64,000 nt of DNA, taken from Caprella mutica. Its lineage: Eukaryota; Arthropoda; Malacostraca; Amphipoda; Caprellidae. The notes under the pieces were generated by a model. The model saw only the letters and a list, made by a program, of their open reading frames with translations. It was not told the DNA's origin and made no database searches. Both the position numbers and the translations under genes were made by a program. Location: the NCBI GenBank assembly GCA_947561585.1, contig CANNZV010002320.1:39873-103872 (forward strand), given 5' to 3'. Below, piece by piece: positions 28,201 through 34,734 of the stretch (within the stretch, counting starts at the first letter, position 1; each line of letters opens with the position of its first letter).

Positions 28201-28720
28201 TTACTGCCCTCGGAGTTGAGGTTCAAACATTTGTACTTCCACAGTGACTCTGAAAATGACAAAAAGAGGTAAAGTCATATTCTTCACCATTTTCTTTATC
28301 ATAAGCCTGAAACTCAGTGTCGAAATTAGGCCACGTCGCTAGTGCACCATGATTTTTTGGATACAGTCAATTAATGTCAAAATTACCTCATTCAATATTG
28401 TTCGGATAGGTGACTTGACAATTTACATAAAATTGCAGTTTTATGTCACTCGTATGCAAAAGGCTATTTTTTCTGAAATATAAAACTACCAGATATTCTT
28501 TTATTTCAATTTAGTACAAGAAATTTAGAAATTTAGAAATAATCTAAATCAAATGAGAGAATTTTGTTTTTCGTTAGGTTTTTCTGCTCCATACATCTTC
28601 ATCTCAAGCTTATTATAGTTTCAAATACAGACTATCTTTACAGTTACTGAAAGTCTGTATTTTTTCAGATGGTTATCAGCTCTAGAGTACTCCATTGATC
28701 GTTGGATCAAGCTTGGCTAA
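1178..28720 (+). CDS. Giant disordered protein with C-terminal PDZ–PH–PH domains (17 coding exons, 5'-incomplete)
   Basis: Exons joined by phase: 1178–1299, 7372–7572, 9147–9312, 9399–9534, 9721–10103, 10312–16127 (internal donors at 13391, 14992, 15894), 18027–18142, 18322–21053, 21138–21267, 21465–21714, 23544–24506, 25325–25531, 26400–26608, 27006–27194, 27349–27535, 28133–28268, 28669–28720. Using donor 14992 to acceptor 18027 gives an open frame of 3,618 visible residues. Most of the chain is Ser/Glu/Lys/Asp-rich and looks disordered, with short motifs: three TQT (dynein light-chain type) sites and a proline SH3-type ligand. The end is globular: PDZ ([30 protein letters not shown]), then two PH domains (GYLYKLG, with Arg/Trp-rich strands and Trp in the last helix). 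PDZ plus PH suggests a membrane or cortical scaffold; this is inference from domains. The PDZ-plus-PH layout recalls insect kramer-type proteins, but I could not confirm orthology, so no symbol is given. The start codon lies left of the window or in exon 1 (ATG 1186, poor context). Confidence 0.85.
1405..1573. mobile_element. AGGGTAAGTT-family palindromic element (degenerate copy)
   Basis: The left arm ATTATCGAACGGGATCCTC faces the right arm ending GTCCGATAACTCGGAACTTA. An internal GGTATCATGGATACCAAG is half of the palindromic core seen in other copies. The terminal GGGTAAG is lost on the left side. Confidence 0.6.
2290..2383. repeat. Short inverted-repeat element
   Basis: Perfect 10-bp termini, TTGACTCTTA and TAAGAGTCAA, flank a centre that repeats AAGAG and GAGTC motifs. 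Probably a tiny non-autonomous element; nothing coding. Confidence 0.5.
2392..2544. mobile_element. AGGGTAAGTT-family palindromic element
   Basis: Left end AGGCTAAGTTACGAGTTATC mirrors right end ACTCGTAACTTAGCCT. The centre is AT-rich with TTATATATTACATAAC. Length is about 153 bp, typical of the family here. Confidence 0.75.
2545..3420. other. Intronic AT-rich sequence, nothing recognised
   Basis: Part of the 6.1-kb first visible intron. No exon, element ends or structured repeat were seen. Confidence 0.5.
3421..5335. repeat. 1.9-kb minisatellite, 19/20-bp unit
   Basis: Roughly 95–100 units of AACCAGTAACAGGACAATA/C. Units alternate between 19 bp (CCAGTAAC) and 20 bp (CCAAGTAAC). The 20-bp CAACCAAGTAAC variants dominate the 3' half, and the last units (after about 5200) decay and gain CATAACA inserts. 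Reverse-strand reading frames such as [10 protein letters not shown] are artefacts of the unit. Confidence 0.97.
5452..6020. repeat. Minisatellite, 13-bp unit
   Basis: About 44 copies of AGTGTATCTACAG with variant positions (AGAG, ACTG). It begins about 115 bp after the end of the 19/20-bp array but has an unrelated unit. Three units make 39 nt, so all three frames stay open. Confidence 0.96.
6021..7371. other. Intron end with a possible minus-strand small ORF
   Basis: Non-repetitive AT-rich sequence. The only coding candidate is the minus-strand ORF at 6553–6744, listed separately. GATACCCTGTATATT at 7104–7118 resembles a transposon end, but no partner was found. Confidence 0.4.
6553..6744 (-). 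CDS. Possible small membrane protein (63 aa), unverified
   Basis: An ATG ORF on the strand opposite the surrounding intron encodes a basic N-terminus ([15 protein letters not shown]) followed by two hydrophobic stretches of roughly 17–20 residues each (about residues 12–31 and 41–63), separated by LKLKYGWS. That layout would suit a two-pass membrane microprotein. I do not recognise a family. At this length in AT-rich DNA a chance hydrophobic frame is quite possible, since T-rich codons encode Leu, Ile, Val and Phe. Confidence 0.2.
   Translation of the reverse strand: MKKSVQRFYSVVAKIIVCSLTVFAVHMFNIWLKLKYGWSYIALLIIVLFCVIDSIIPTLLLIV
7372..7572 (+). CDS. PDZ–PH–PH gene, coding exon 2
   Basis: Acceptor TTAATTCTTCAG, donor CTG|GTGAGT, both phase 0. 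It encodes [20 protein letters not shown] through [12 protein letters not shown]: Ser/Arg-rich, no domain, several basophilic-kinase-like RRxS contexts. Confidence 0.85.
7609..8195. repeat. Minisatellite, 33-bp unit
   Basis: About 17–18 copies of ACTAGGGTGAAACTACGTAA followed by ACTCCTACCGTAA. It starts 36 nt downstream of the donor at 7573. Variants include CTAACG, CTGACG and TTGATG. Confidence 0.95.
8272..8490. mobile_element. AGGGTAAGTT-family element with palindromic core
   Basis: Ends AGGGTAAGTTCCAAGTTC and GATATCTCAGAACTTACCCT. The centre carries diverged TTGGTATCCACGATAC and GGTATCTTGGATACCAA halves. It follows directly on the degenerate tail of the 33-bp array. Confidence 0.8.
8694..8980. 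repeat. AT-rich minisatellite of self-complementary 27-bp units
   Basis: Units contain TTCTTATATTATAAGAA, an 8-bp arm on each side of one central base, so each repeat can form a hairpin. Spacers are ATA and ATAGA. TATTAATATA variants mark both ends. Confidence 0.9.
9147..9312 (+). CDS. PDZ–PH–PH gene, coding exon 3
   Basis: Acceptor ACTTTTTTCAG. Reads [20 protein letters not shown] through SIDYLNNQQ. The donor A|GTAACC at 9313 is chosen because it gives phase 1, which the next exon requires. The later GTAATT at 9369 would put a stop in frame. Confidence 0.75.
9399..9534 (+). CDS. PDZ–PH–PH gene, coding exon 4
   Basis: After an 86-nt intron. Acceptor TGTATTTTACAG, donor ATGAG|GTGAGA, ending in phase 2. 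Reads [20 protein letters not shown] and ends [13 protein letters not shown]. Confidence 0.85.
9721..10103 (+). CDS. PDZ–PH–PH gene, coding exon 5
   Basis: Acceptor CTTGTTTCAG, donor GAAG|GTGAGA. Encodes [20 protein letters not shown], then an amphipathic [20 protein letters not shown], and ends [12 protein letters not shown] in phase 1. The preceding intron (9535–9720) contains a small imperfect inverted repeat around TTCTCGAAAAGTGGGG (about 9588–9668). Confidence 0.88.
10312..16127 (+). CDS. PDZ–PH–PH gene, giant exon 6 with optional own stop
   Basis: Acceptor TCTTCAAACAG at 10311 opens a frame of 5.8 kb ending in TAA at 16125–16127. The chain is Ser/Lys/Glu/Asp-rich and has no globular domain. 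Visible parts are a Gly/Arg-rich tract (10774–10860), an acidic run (10873–10932), an MGTQTDEE motif near 13035, and a basic [12 protein letters not shown] tract near 15919. Codon-like structure continues to the stop. Strong donors occur inside: GAG|GTAAGT at 13391 (phase 0), CTG|GTGAGT at 14992 (phase 1) and ATT|GTAAGA at 15894 (phase 0). Because 18027 is an internal exon, at least one transcript must leave before the stop. Ending at 16127 would give a protein lacking PDZ and PH domains. Confidence 0.85.
16165..17167. repeat. Minisatellite, 50-bp unit, ~20 copies
   Basis: Highly homogeneous copies containing CCCAAACCCTATGAACTCAA and CCCCTTCCTCTTGTACTCTG. Variation is mostly GAGGAAAACC, GAAGAAAACC or GAAGAAAGCC. 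It starts about 40 bp after the stop of the giant exon, so it would lie in the 3' UTR of that isoform and in an intron of the spliced one. Confidence 0.98.
17168..17543. other. Intronic AT-rich sequence, nothing recognised
   Basis: Between the 50-bp array and the next inverted-repeat element. Poly-A and poly-T runs only. Confidence 0.5.
17544..17738. mobile_element. AGGGTAAGTT-family element with palindromic core
   Basis: Left end AGGGTAAGGTCCGAGTCATC mirrors right end CCAATAACTCAGAACTTAACCCT. The centre keeps GGTATTCAAAATATC and ATGGATACCAATTC halves of the core. Confidence 0.8.
18027..18142 (+). CDS. PDZ–PH–PH gene, coding exon 7 (tandem acceptor)
   Basis: Acceptor region ACCTATTGCAGAG offers two AGs two bases apart, with exon starts at 18027 (phase 1) or 18029 (phase 0). 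Both lead into [20 protein letters not shown] and end GADDDQ|GTTAGT in phase 0. It carries an ATQTD motif. Confidence 0.8.
18322..21053 (+). CDS. PDZ–PH–PH gene, coding exon 8 (2.7 kb)
   Basis: Acceptor CTTCTATCCGCAG, donor CTG|GTGAGT, phase 2 at the end. Encodes [20 protein letters not shown] and about 900 residues of acidic Ser-rich chain. Notable parts are the proline motif [10 protein letters not shown] near 19838 (PxxPxK, SH3-ligand type), [20 protein letters not shown] near 20122, many SP/TP sites (20300–20600) and a His/Met/Gln-rich end. The WSEEEREK block and the following text look conserved rather than disordered. Confidence 0.92.
21138..21267 (+). CDS. PDZ–PH–PH gene, coding exon 9
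   Basis: Acceptor CAATTTTCAG, donor AGA|GTAAGT, phase 0 at the end. Encodes [20 protein letters not shown] and ends [12 protein letters not shown]. The Trp-rich, low-complexity-free text suggests a folded or binding segment of unknown family. Confidence 0.9.
21465..21714 (+). CDS. PDZ–PH–PH gene, coding exon 10
   Basis: Acceptor TTTTTTCTCAG, donor CTGA|GTGAGT, phase 1 at the end. Encodes [20 protein letters not shown], an acidic [10 protein letters not shown] patch and a basic predicted helix, [20 protein letters not shown], ending [12 protein letters not shown]-rich and strongly coding. Confidence 0.9.
21733..21937. mobile_element. AGGGTAAGTT-family element, near-perfect palindrome with 38-nt core
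   Basis: AGGGTAAGTTTTTAATTATC is mirrored by GATAATTAAGAACTTACCCT. ATTTTCGGACACGTAAGAAA is mirrored by its complement. The centre, 21815–21852, is a perfect 38-nt palindrome whose left half is TTGGTATCCATGATACCTG. This is the best preserved copy of the family in the window. Confidence 0.92.
21940..22113. mobile_element. AGGGTAAGTT-family element, directly abutting the previous copy
   Basis: Left arm TATTATCGGTCCATTTCAGA and right arm TGGAACTGACCGATAATTCG, with ATATAAGAAAAAACTAT mirrored by ATAGTTTTTTCTTATAT. It begins where the previous element ends, so two insertions lie back to back. Confidence 0.8.
22247..22377. mobile_element. AGGGTAAGTT-family element
   Basis: Left end AGGGTAAATTACGAGTTATC; right end CTCCTAACTAACCCT. 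The AT-rich centre, TATATAACTTCTATATATAA, is short. Confidence 0.75.
22540..22995. repeat. GTGAACTCCTCTATA repeats interrupted by a MITE
   Basis: Degenerate repeats of AGTGAACTCCTCTATAG occur at 22548–22580 and 22888–22990 on both sides of the element at 22586–22884. Related text recurs at 30921–31154, so this is probably a dispersed element rather than a pure satellite. Confidence 0.6.
22586..22884. mobile_element. CGCCGAAAA-type MITE-like element
   Basis: Left end GGTCCATTCGCCGAAAACAA faces right end TTTTCGGAGAATTGACC in inverted orientation. Further TCGGCGAAT repeats fill the right subterminal zone (22793–22870). About 300 bp, non-coding, inserted into the GTGAACTCC repeats. Confidence 0.75.
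23010..23165. repeat. Dispersed repeat (GCGTTTTTTAACACCGCGG type)
   Basis: GCGTTTTTTAACACCGCGGG, then TTTTATCGCTGAAG and AGCGGGC. The same order recurs at 57940–58165 inside cad, so it is an interspersed family of unknown class. Confidence 0.55.
23394..23433 (+). CDS. Alternative first coding exon of the PDZ–PH–PH gene
   Basis: TTCAAAATGGAG is a good start context, with an in-frame TGA 9 nt upstream. It reads [13 protein letters not shown] and ends at donor TCAG|GTATAA in phase 1, which matches the acceptor at 23544 that also receives exon 10. Joined to the six downstream exons it gives a 660-residue frame with PDZ and both PH domains. The promoter itself was not identified. Confidence 0.6.
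23544..24506 (+). CDS. PDZ–PH–PH gene, coding exon 11
   Basis: Acceptor ATCTTCCCGACAG, donor ACTG|GTATGA, phase 1 at both ends. Encodes [20 protein letters not shown], a TAGTQTEN motif near 23760, long Ser-rich disorder and a helical end, [20 protein letters not shown]. If the donor is not used, the frame stops 17 nt later at 24523. Confidence 0.85.
24507..25324. other. Intron, mostly featureless
   Basis: AT-rich. CCCATCAAATCTTCTATGGCCC (24709–24730) resembles text at 54340–54365 in cad, a possible dispersed repeat fragment. Confidence 0.4.
25325..25531 (+). CDS. PDZ–PH–PH gene, coding exon 12 (PDZ domain)
   Basis: Acceptor TCACTTTTCAG, donor TCAT|GTAAGT. Encodes nearly a whole PDZ domain: [16 protein letters not shown] with an FGF carboxylate-binding loop, [20 protein letters not shown], then [11 protein letters not shown]. 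The next exon adds the last strand (NIHMEVAR). PDZ domains bind C-terminal peptides; the ligand is unknown. Confidence 0.95.
25534..25990. repeat. Degenerate minisatellite starting at the 5' splice site
   Basis: Units of about 23–25 bp such as AAGTACTGGAATATAGACTA. The first unit overlaps the donor TCATGTAAGTACTGGACTAA itself. Copies diverge towards 25990. Confidence 0.85.
26400..26608 (+). CDS. PDZ–PH–PH gene, coding exon 13 (PDZ end and PH1 start)
   Basis: Acceptor TTTTGGTGCAG, donor GAGAGC|GTGAGT. Reads [18 protein letters not shown], then the start of PH domain 1: [37 protein letters not shown]. Basic residues in strands 1–2 would suit phosphoinositide or membrane contact, but this is not proven. 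Confidence 0.93.
27006..27194 (+). CDS. PDZ–PH–PH gene, coding exon 14 (PH1 end)
   Basis: Acceptor TGGATTTTCAG, donor CACAG|GTGGGA, phase 0 at both ends. Encodes [20 protein letters not shown], a PFAFTLSL strand and the closing helix [18 protein letters not shown] with its conserved Trp. GC-rich. Confidence 0.92.
27349..27535 (+). CDS. PDZ–PH–PH gene, coding exon 15 (PH2 start)
   Basis: Acceptor TCAATTTTCAG, donor ATTG|GTAAAC. Encodes [20 protein letters not shown], then PH domain 2: [31 protein letters not shown]. It ends in phase 1. Confidence 0.92.
27700..28085. repeat. Minisatellite, 17-bp unit
   Basis: About 20 copies of ATTTCAGTATGTCCTAG with ATTACA and GACCTAG variants. It ends 47 nt before the next acceptor at 28132. 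Many units contain TTTCAG, a potential cryptic acceptor. Confidence 0.9.
28133..28268 (+). CDS. PDZ–PH–PH gene, coding exon 16 (PH2 middle)
   Basis: Acceptor CCTATGTTTCAG, donor AGAG|GTAAAG, phase 2 at the end. Encodes [40 protein letters not shown] and NDKKR, the central strands of PH2. Confidence 0.92.
28669..28720 (+). CDS. PDZ–PH–PH gene, last coding exon
   Basis: Acceptor TATTTTTTCAG. Encodes [16 protein letters not shown] and a TAA stop, the closing PH2 helix with its conserved Trp. The protein ends right after the domain. Confidence 0.92.
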
Positions 28721-30392
28721 CACTAACGCCCACACAAGTTTTTTGTTCTGCCTCTTCTCCCCAACCCTCGAGATGACTTTTCAACCACCTTTGGTGTTCC
28801 GTGACCGTAGATGCCTTCCCAGATGTCAATGTTTGTCTCCTACGAGTGTCACATGAAGTAAATGTTATGGGATTCTCTGTTCTGGTATACCTAAGCAATC
28901 TTCAGGAAATTCTCACCTTTTTTGTTCAATATGTTATATGATTCCTCATTTGATATAAAAAGAACTGCAGAAAAATTAGGTTAAATCAAGCTGCTTATTC
29001 CTGTTTATACACTTTTAGTGCAGTTACCCATACAGGCTTTGGGCTCGTTCGTTTTCTTTGTGTAAACTAAAGAAAATGACAATGGTAGACTAATCAATAT
29101 GCTCAATGTGAAGAAAATTATAACTTGTCAATATACAGCAGAGAAAATGTAATATAGATGATTATCTGTATGTTGTATCATTATTCAATTATTGGAACTT
29201 TTTATACTAGTCTTCAGGTTTTATTGAAAGAAAATCTATGGAGTCGAAGTATAAAAGTACTGGTATTCGAATAATTACTTAAATATCTCTTATGTTATAT
29301 GTACATTATTTTCAATTTTGATCTTTTTTCAGTAATTTTTGGGCAATTAATGTATTAGCTCTTTAAGAGAATTTTTTACCGAGACGTTTTTTTTTTTTTT
29401 TGTCACAAAGTTTAGCTGTTTTGAGTTTTTGGCAGCTATGTTTTTTATTGAATTATTATGTGATGCCAAAGCTGAATATACTCTGTATTATGTGTACCTA
29501 GTCATATATTGTATAGTTTTCGAATATTTCATATACTTATTTTAGTTGGGGAGTTTGTACATATATTTATTTTCTGCTGTGGTAAGATTTATATTATGTA
29601 TTGGAAATTAAATTTTGTTGGTGGCTCCTTGCACGTAATTTTTTTTTTTTGAGCACCTAGATCTCACGATAGCGAAATTAACTGATGAGCTACTATTGAA
29701 AAAGTGTATGATTGTGTACCGTGTTGTCATTGATTATATATGAATTTTAATGATAATTTATCAATTATTTTTACCATCAATGATGATGCTTTACGGAGCA
29801 AAGTACGTAACTATATTGTATATTTTTGAGGATAATTCGGTATATTCTTCAATGGGGGGAAATTTGTTTTTATTGTAGATATTATTTGATGTTAGTTTTA
29901 ATGCATAGTTAATTGATAATTTCCTAACTTCTAGTTGGCAACTGTTTTCCCCTGTCCTCCTCTCGAACGGTTGTGAATGATACCAAAACCCAGGTCTGAA
30001 AAGGACATTTTAAGTATACATGTCATTTATATTATCTCGAAGAAATTTTCAAGAAGATGTTTCAGTGTTTTTTATCCATTTCGTCTAAACCCGTTGGCGC
30101 CCCGATGAGGTACGCCCCGATGGATATTGTCAGTTGTACCTCGGTGTACCCAAAACCTGTTGACTCGTGAACATCTTCATTAACATCTCGTTACCTCTTT
30201 TGAACGTTGTCTCTAATTTTCGTAACTTAACCCTATTGTCTATTGCGTTATTTTGATGATTCGAAAGACCGTAAAAGTTACAGAATCTGAATTTTACCAC
30301 TAATATTTGCGTACACAAAATTTTTAAGAAAATGGATAAGCAAACGACTGAAAGTACCAAAAATGTCCCCTCAGTTCTATTTTTTAATAACT
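28721..30392 (+). other. 3' UTR and start of intergenic region
   Basis: No further exon was seen. No AATAAA was found by eye in the first 1.2 kb; ATTAAA at 29607–29612 is a possible polyadenylation signal. Long T runs occur at 29387–29401 and 29639–29650. Confidence 0.35.
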
Positions 30393-30688
30393 GGGGTAAG
30401 TTGGAGTCATCTGACCTTTCCACATTTTCGATCAGGGTAAGTTCTTAATTATCGGTCAGTTCAACATTTTCGGTCACGAAAGAAAAAAAATATAATAATT
30501 AAAATTAAAGTTAAATAATAATTATTATATATTTTTTTCTTACGTGTCCGAAAATGTAGAACTGACCGATAATTAAGAACTTACCCCATATAAAAAAATC
30601 TGTATAATAACGAAGTTGAATTATAAATATTATATAATTTTTTTAAGATTGAAAATATGGAACTGTCTAATAACTCTTAACTTACCCA
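30393..30688. mobile_element. AGGGTAAGTT-family element carrying a second copy inside it
   Basis: The outer copy begins GGGGTAAGTTGGAGTCATC and ends ACTCTTAACTTACCC. Inside, 30434–30586 is a complete second copy: AGGGTAAGTTCTTAATTATC to GATAATTAAGAACTTACCCC. The inner copy is better preserved, which fits a younger insertion. Confidence 0.85.
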
Positions 30689-30920
30689 AATTGCATAATA
30701 TGTGAAATGAGCATATATAAAGGACCGGTAATTGATTATTTACCCTACATTCGACCACTAATTTTGGGTAACTCCGACAAAATTTCAAGAAATGGGAAGC
30801 AAACAACTAAAAATACCAATTTTACTTTAAAAAATGGCCGGTTGACGTATTGCCTACTTTCACTTTTTTCTGGTGATTTGGCCTTGTAACACTGAATTTC
30901 TGTCAAATTTTTAGTATCTG

Positions 30921-31154
30921 TACAACTCCTCTAGTGAAATCCTCTATAGTGAATATATTGTCCTGAGTAAGGAAGTAGCCTCTATAGTGAATGTATTGTC
31001 CTGAGTAAGGAAGTAGCCTCTATAGTGAACAATTTTGTTTAGTCTGCCATAAAATGACCGATAGTTTTCTATGAACTGATGGTCATTCATGGAAGACTGA
31101 AGAAAATTTGTAAACTATACAGGCTACTTCCTTACTCAGGACACTAGAGGAGAT
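30921..31154. mobile_element. Palindromic element with CTCCTCTAGTG ends
   Basis: Left CTCCTCTAGTG plus TGTCCTGAGTAAGGAAGTAG, duplicated internally, is mirrored on the right by CTACTTCCTTACTCAGGACA and CTAGAGGAG. Related sequence surrounds 22540–22995. Confidence 0.75.
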
Positions 31155-31197
31155 CCAGTAACTGAAAAAAATATTTGGGGAACGTCGTAGTGTACTG

Positions 31198-31291
31198 ACT
31201 GACACTCACAGTAGTCGATAAGTGGGTGTTATAGGTAATGAACCAATCTGACCAATCTATGTTGATGCCCACTTTTCGACTACTGTAAGTA
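31198..31291. repeat. Small inverted repeat (CACTCACAGTAGTCG type)
   Basis: CACTCACAGTAGTCGATAAG faces TTCGACTACTGTAAGT around AACCAATCTGACC. A diverged relative lies at 538–655. Confidence 0.55.
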
Positions 31292-31366
31292 TCAGATATA
31301 TGAATTAATTATTTCTAGTATGAATTAATTATTATTTAAATAATTGGAAATACATATAATCTATAT

Positions 31367-31445
31367 AGGGTAAGTTATGAATTATCGGACACTTCCACAT
31401 TTACGATCAGAATGTGGAACTGTCCATTAATTCGTAAGTTCCCCT
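31367..31445. mobile_element. AGGGTAAGTT-family element, short deletion form
   Basis: Only 79 bp: AGGGTAAGTTATGAATTATC, GATCAGAATGTGG, then ATTAATTCGTAAGTTCCCCT. The AT-rich centre is missing, leaving almost only the inverted repeats. Confidence 0.75.
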
Positions 31446-31685
31446 ATACGCGTGTGTCCGTACGTACGTACTTAACCGTATCTACGGTTGTGAACCATTT
31501 TCTAAATCACTGTACCTATTTTACCTATGAATGTAACCGTGAAATAATGTACCCACTTGACTGCACCGGTGTACCAACCGAATTGGAGATGCATAATTTA
31601 ACTAGTCAAATATCTATTTTAAACTAGCTACTAGACATCTTTTAAATGTCACTACGTCAGGGCTAATCCTTTGATTGTTCTTAAA

Positions 31686-31965
31686 GGGTTGTGACAATAT
31701 GCTTTGAAAATTATATATCTTAGAAAATAGACAAAATGAAATGGTGTTGAATACTATACAGGATGAGTTACGAATTATTGGTCAGTTTCACATCTTCGGT
31801 CATATAAGAAAAAAAGATATAATAATTATTATATCGTTTTTTTATATGACCGAAGTTGTGAAACTGACCGATAATTCGTAACTTATCCTGTATAGTATTC
31901 AATACCGTTTAATTCTCTCTGATATTTTCGGGATCTGTGATTTTCAAAGCACATTGTCACAAGCC
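31686..31965. mobile_element. GGGTTGTGACAATATG element with a nested AGGGTAAGTT-type copy
   Basis: The host ends GGGTTGTGACAATATGC and GCACATTGTCACAAGCC are inverted repeats. The host centre is interrupted at 31760–31889 by AGGATGAGTTACGAATTATT to AATTCGTAACTTATCCT. Empty relatives of the host lie at about 36408–36575 and 62175–62300. Confidence 0.8.
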
Positions 31966-32417
31966 TTATCCTTTTAAGTCGGTTCTATTTAAAGGACAAT
32001 AGGTGCGTCTTACCCCCTTTGCTGTTTTATGAACGCATTTACAGTGTCTAGAGTGTATATGTGCCAAACTTTAATGTGTCCAAACCTTAATAAATAAAAT
32101 ATAAAACATTGATCCCCTTTCAATTGAACCTCAACTAGTTAATAGAAGATAATCTCAAAAAAGAATGAAAAATAGATTCCAATTATCAATATTACTCGCA
32201 TTACTATATATAATAACACGACTCTATACTATATATGTTATACTATACATAATAACTCATATACTACGTACAACTAAGTATTTAATTTTATACACTAATG
32301 ATATGTGGTCAGAGAACATTTATAGTTTAATTGTCCAAAACCATTAATGTTATACATAGTAATTAATGATTTGTACATAACAATGGAACAGAGATCTCTA
32401 CTATCACTTGTCTGTAG
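31966..32417. other. Intergenic sequence, nothing recognised
   Basis: AT-rich sequence before the 31-bp array. No coding frame of note. Confidence 0.5.
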
Positions 32418-34535
32418 AATTCGATACAGCAATTGTATCTAGTAACGCTATTCGATACAGCAATTGTATCTAGTAACGCTATTCGATACAGCAATTGTAT
32501 CTAGTAACGCTATTCGATACAGCAATTGTATCTAGTAACGCTATTCGATACAGCAATTGTATCTAGTAACGCCATTCGATACAGCAATTGTATCTAGTAA
32601 CGCTATTCGATACAGCAATTGTATCTAGTAACGCTATTCGATACAGCAATTGTATCTAGTAACACAATTCGATACAGCAATTGTATCTAGTAACGCAATT
32701 CGATACAGCAATTGTATCTAGTAACGCAATTCGATACAGCAATTGTATCTAGTAACGCAATTCGATACAGCAATTGTATCTAGTAACGCTATTCGATACA
32801 GCAATTGTATCTAGTAACGCTATTCGATACAGCAATTGTATCTAGTAACGCTATTCGATACAGCAATTGTATCTAGTAACGCAATTCGATACAGCAATTG
32901 TATCTAGTAACGCTATTCGATACAGCAATTGTATCTAGTAACGCTATTCGATACAGCAATTGTATCTAGTAACGCTATTCGATACAGCAATTGTATCTAG
33001 TAACGCTATTCGATACAGCAATTGTATCTAGTAACACAATTCGATACAGCAATTGTATCTAGTAACGCTATTCGATACAGCAATTGTATCTAGTAACGCC
33101 ATTCGATACAGCAATTGTATCTAGTAACGCAATTCGATACAGCAATTGTATCTAGTAACGCTATTCGATACAGCAATTGTATCTAGTAACGCTATTCGAT
33201 ACAGCAATTGTATCTAGTAACGCTATTCGATACAGCAATTGTATCTAGTAACGCAATTCGATACAGCAATTGTATCTAGTAACGCTATTCGATACAGCAA
33301 TTGTATCTAGTAACGCTATTCGATACAGCAATTGTATCTAGTAACGCTATTCGATACAGCAATTGTATCTAGTAACGCTATTCGATACAGCAATTGTATC
33401 TAGTAACGCTATTCGATACAGCAATTGTATCTAGTAACGCTATTCGATACAGCAATTGTATCTAGTAACGCTATTCGATACAGCAATTGTATCTAGTAAC
33501 GCTATTCGATACAGCAATTGTATCTAGTAACGCAATTCGATACAGTAATTGTATCTAGTAACACAATTCGATACAGTAATTGTATCTAGTAACGCTATTC
33601 GATACAGCAATTGTATCTAGTAACGCTATTCGATACAGTAATTGTATCTAGTAACGCTATTCGATACAGCAATTGTATCTAGTAACGCTATTCGATACAG
33701 TAATTGTATCTAGTAACGCAATTCGATACAGTAATTGTATCTAGTAACGCAATTCGATACAGTAATTGTATCTAGTAACGCTATTCGATACAGTAATTGT
33801 ATCTAGTAACGCTATTCGATACAGCAATTGTATCTAGTAACGCTATTCGATACAGTAATTGTATCTAGTAACGCTATTCGATACAGTAATTGTATCTAGT
33901 AACGCTATTCGATACAGTAATTGTATCTAGTAACGCTATTCGATACAGTAATTGTATCTAGTAACGCTATTCGATACAGTAATTGTATCTAGTAACGCTT
34001 TTCGATACAGTAATTGTATCTAGTAACGCTATTCGATACAGCAATTGTATCTAGTAACGCTATTCGATACAGCAATTGTATCTAGTAACGCTATTCGATA
34101 CAGTAATTGTATCTAGTAACGCTATTCGATACAGTAATTGTATCTAGTAACGCTATTCGATACAGTAATTGTATCTAGTAACGCTATTCGATACAGTAAT
34201 TGTATCTAGTAACGCTATTCGATACAGTAATTGTATCTAGTAACGCTATTCGATACAGTAATTGTATCTAGTAACGCTATTCGATACAGCAATTGTATCT
34301 AGTAACGCTATTCGATACAGCAATTGTATCTAGTAACGCTATTCGATACAGCAATTGTATCTAGTAACGCTATTCGATACATTAATTTTATCTAGTAACG
34401 CTATTCGATACAGTAATTGTATCTAGTAAAGCAATTCGATACAGTAATTGTATCTATAGTAACACCATTCGATACATTCATTGTATCTAGTAACGCAATT
34501 CGATACATTAATTGTATCAAGCTACGTAATACGAT
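32418..34535. repeat. 2.1-kb satellite-like array, 31-bp unit with a hairpin
   Basis: About 68 copies of ATTCGATACAGCAATTGTAT plus CTAGTAACGCT. GATACA and TGTATC form perfect 6-bp arms. GCAATT units dominate the left half. GTAATT units appear after about 33540 and are interspersed with GCAATT units to the end. The last four or five units are degenerate. Confidence 0.98.
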
Positions 34536-34734
34536 ACATTTATTACTATGATAATAACAATCATAGTAATTGTTTACTATAGTTGTGTAGTGATCGTATT
34601 TATGTGTACAATAGTCTTATAATTAGCTGTAACAAGAGAAATTAGAGTACGTTTTACTATTCAGAACAAGATAAAAAAAATGCTGAAATATTAAGAGTTT
34701 CATTAATAATTATAATAACATAATGCACAATATA

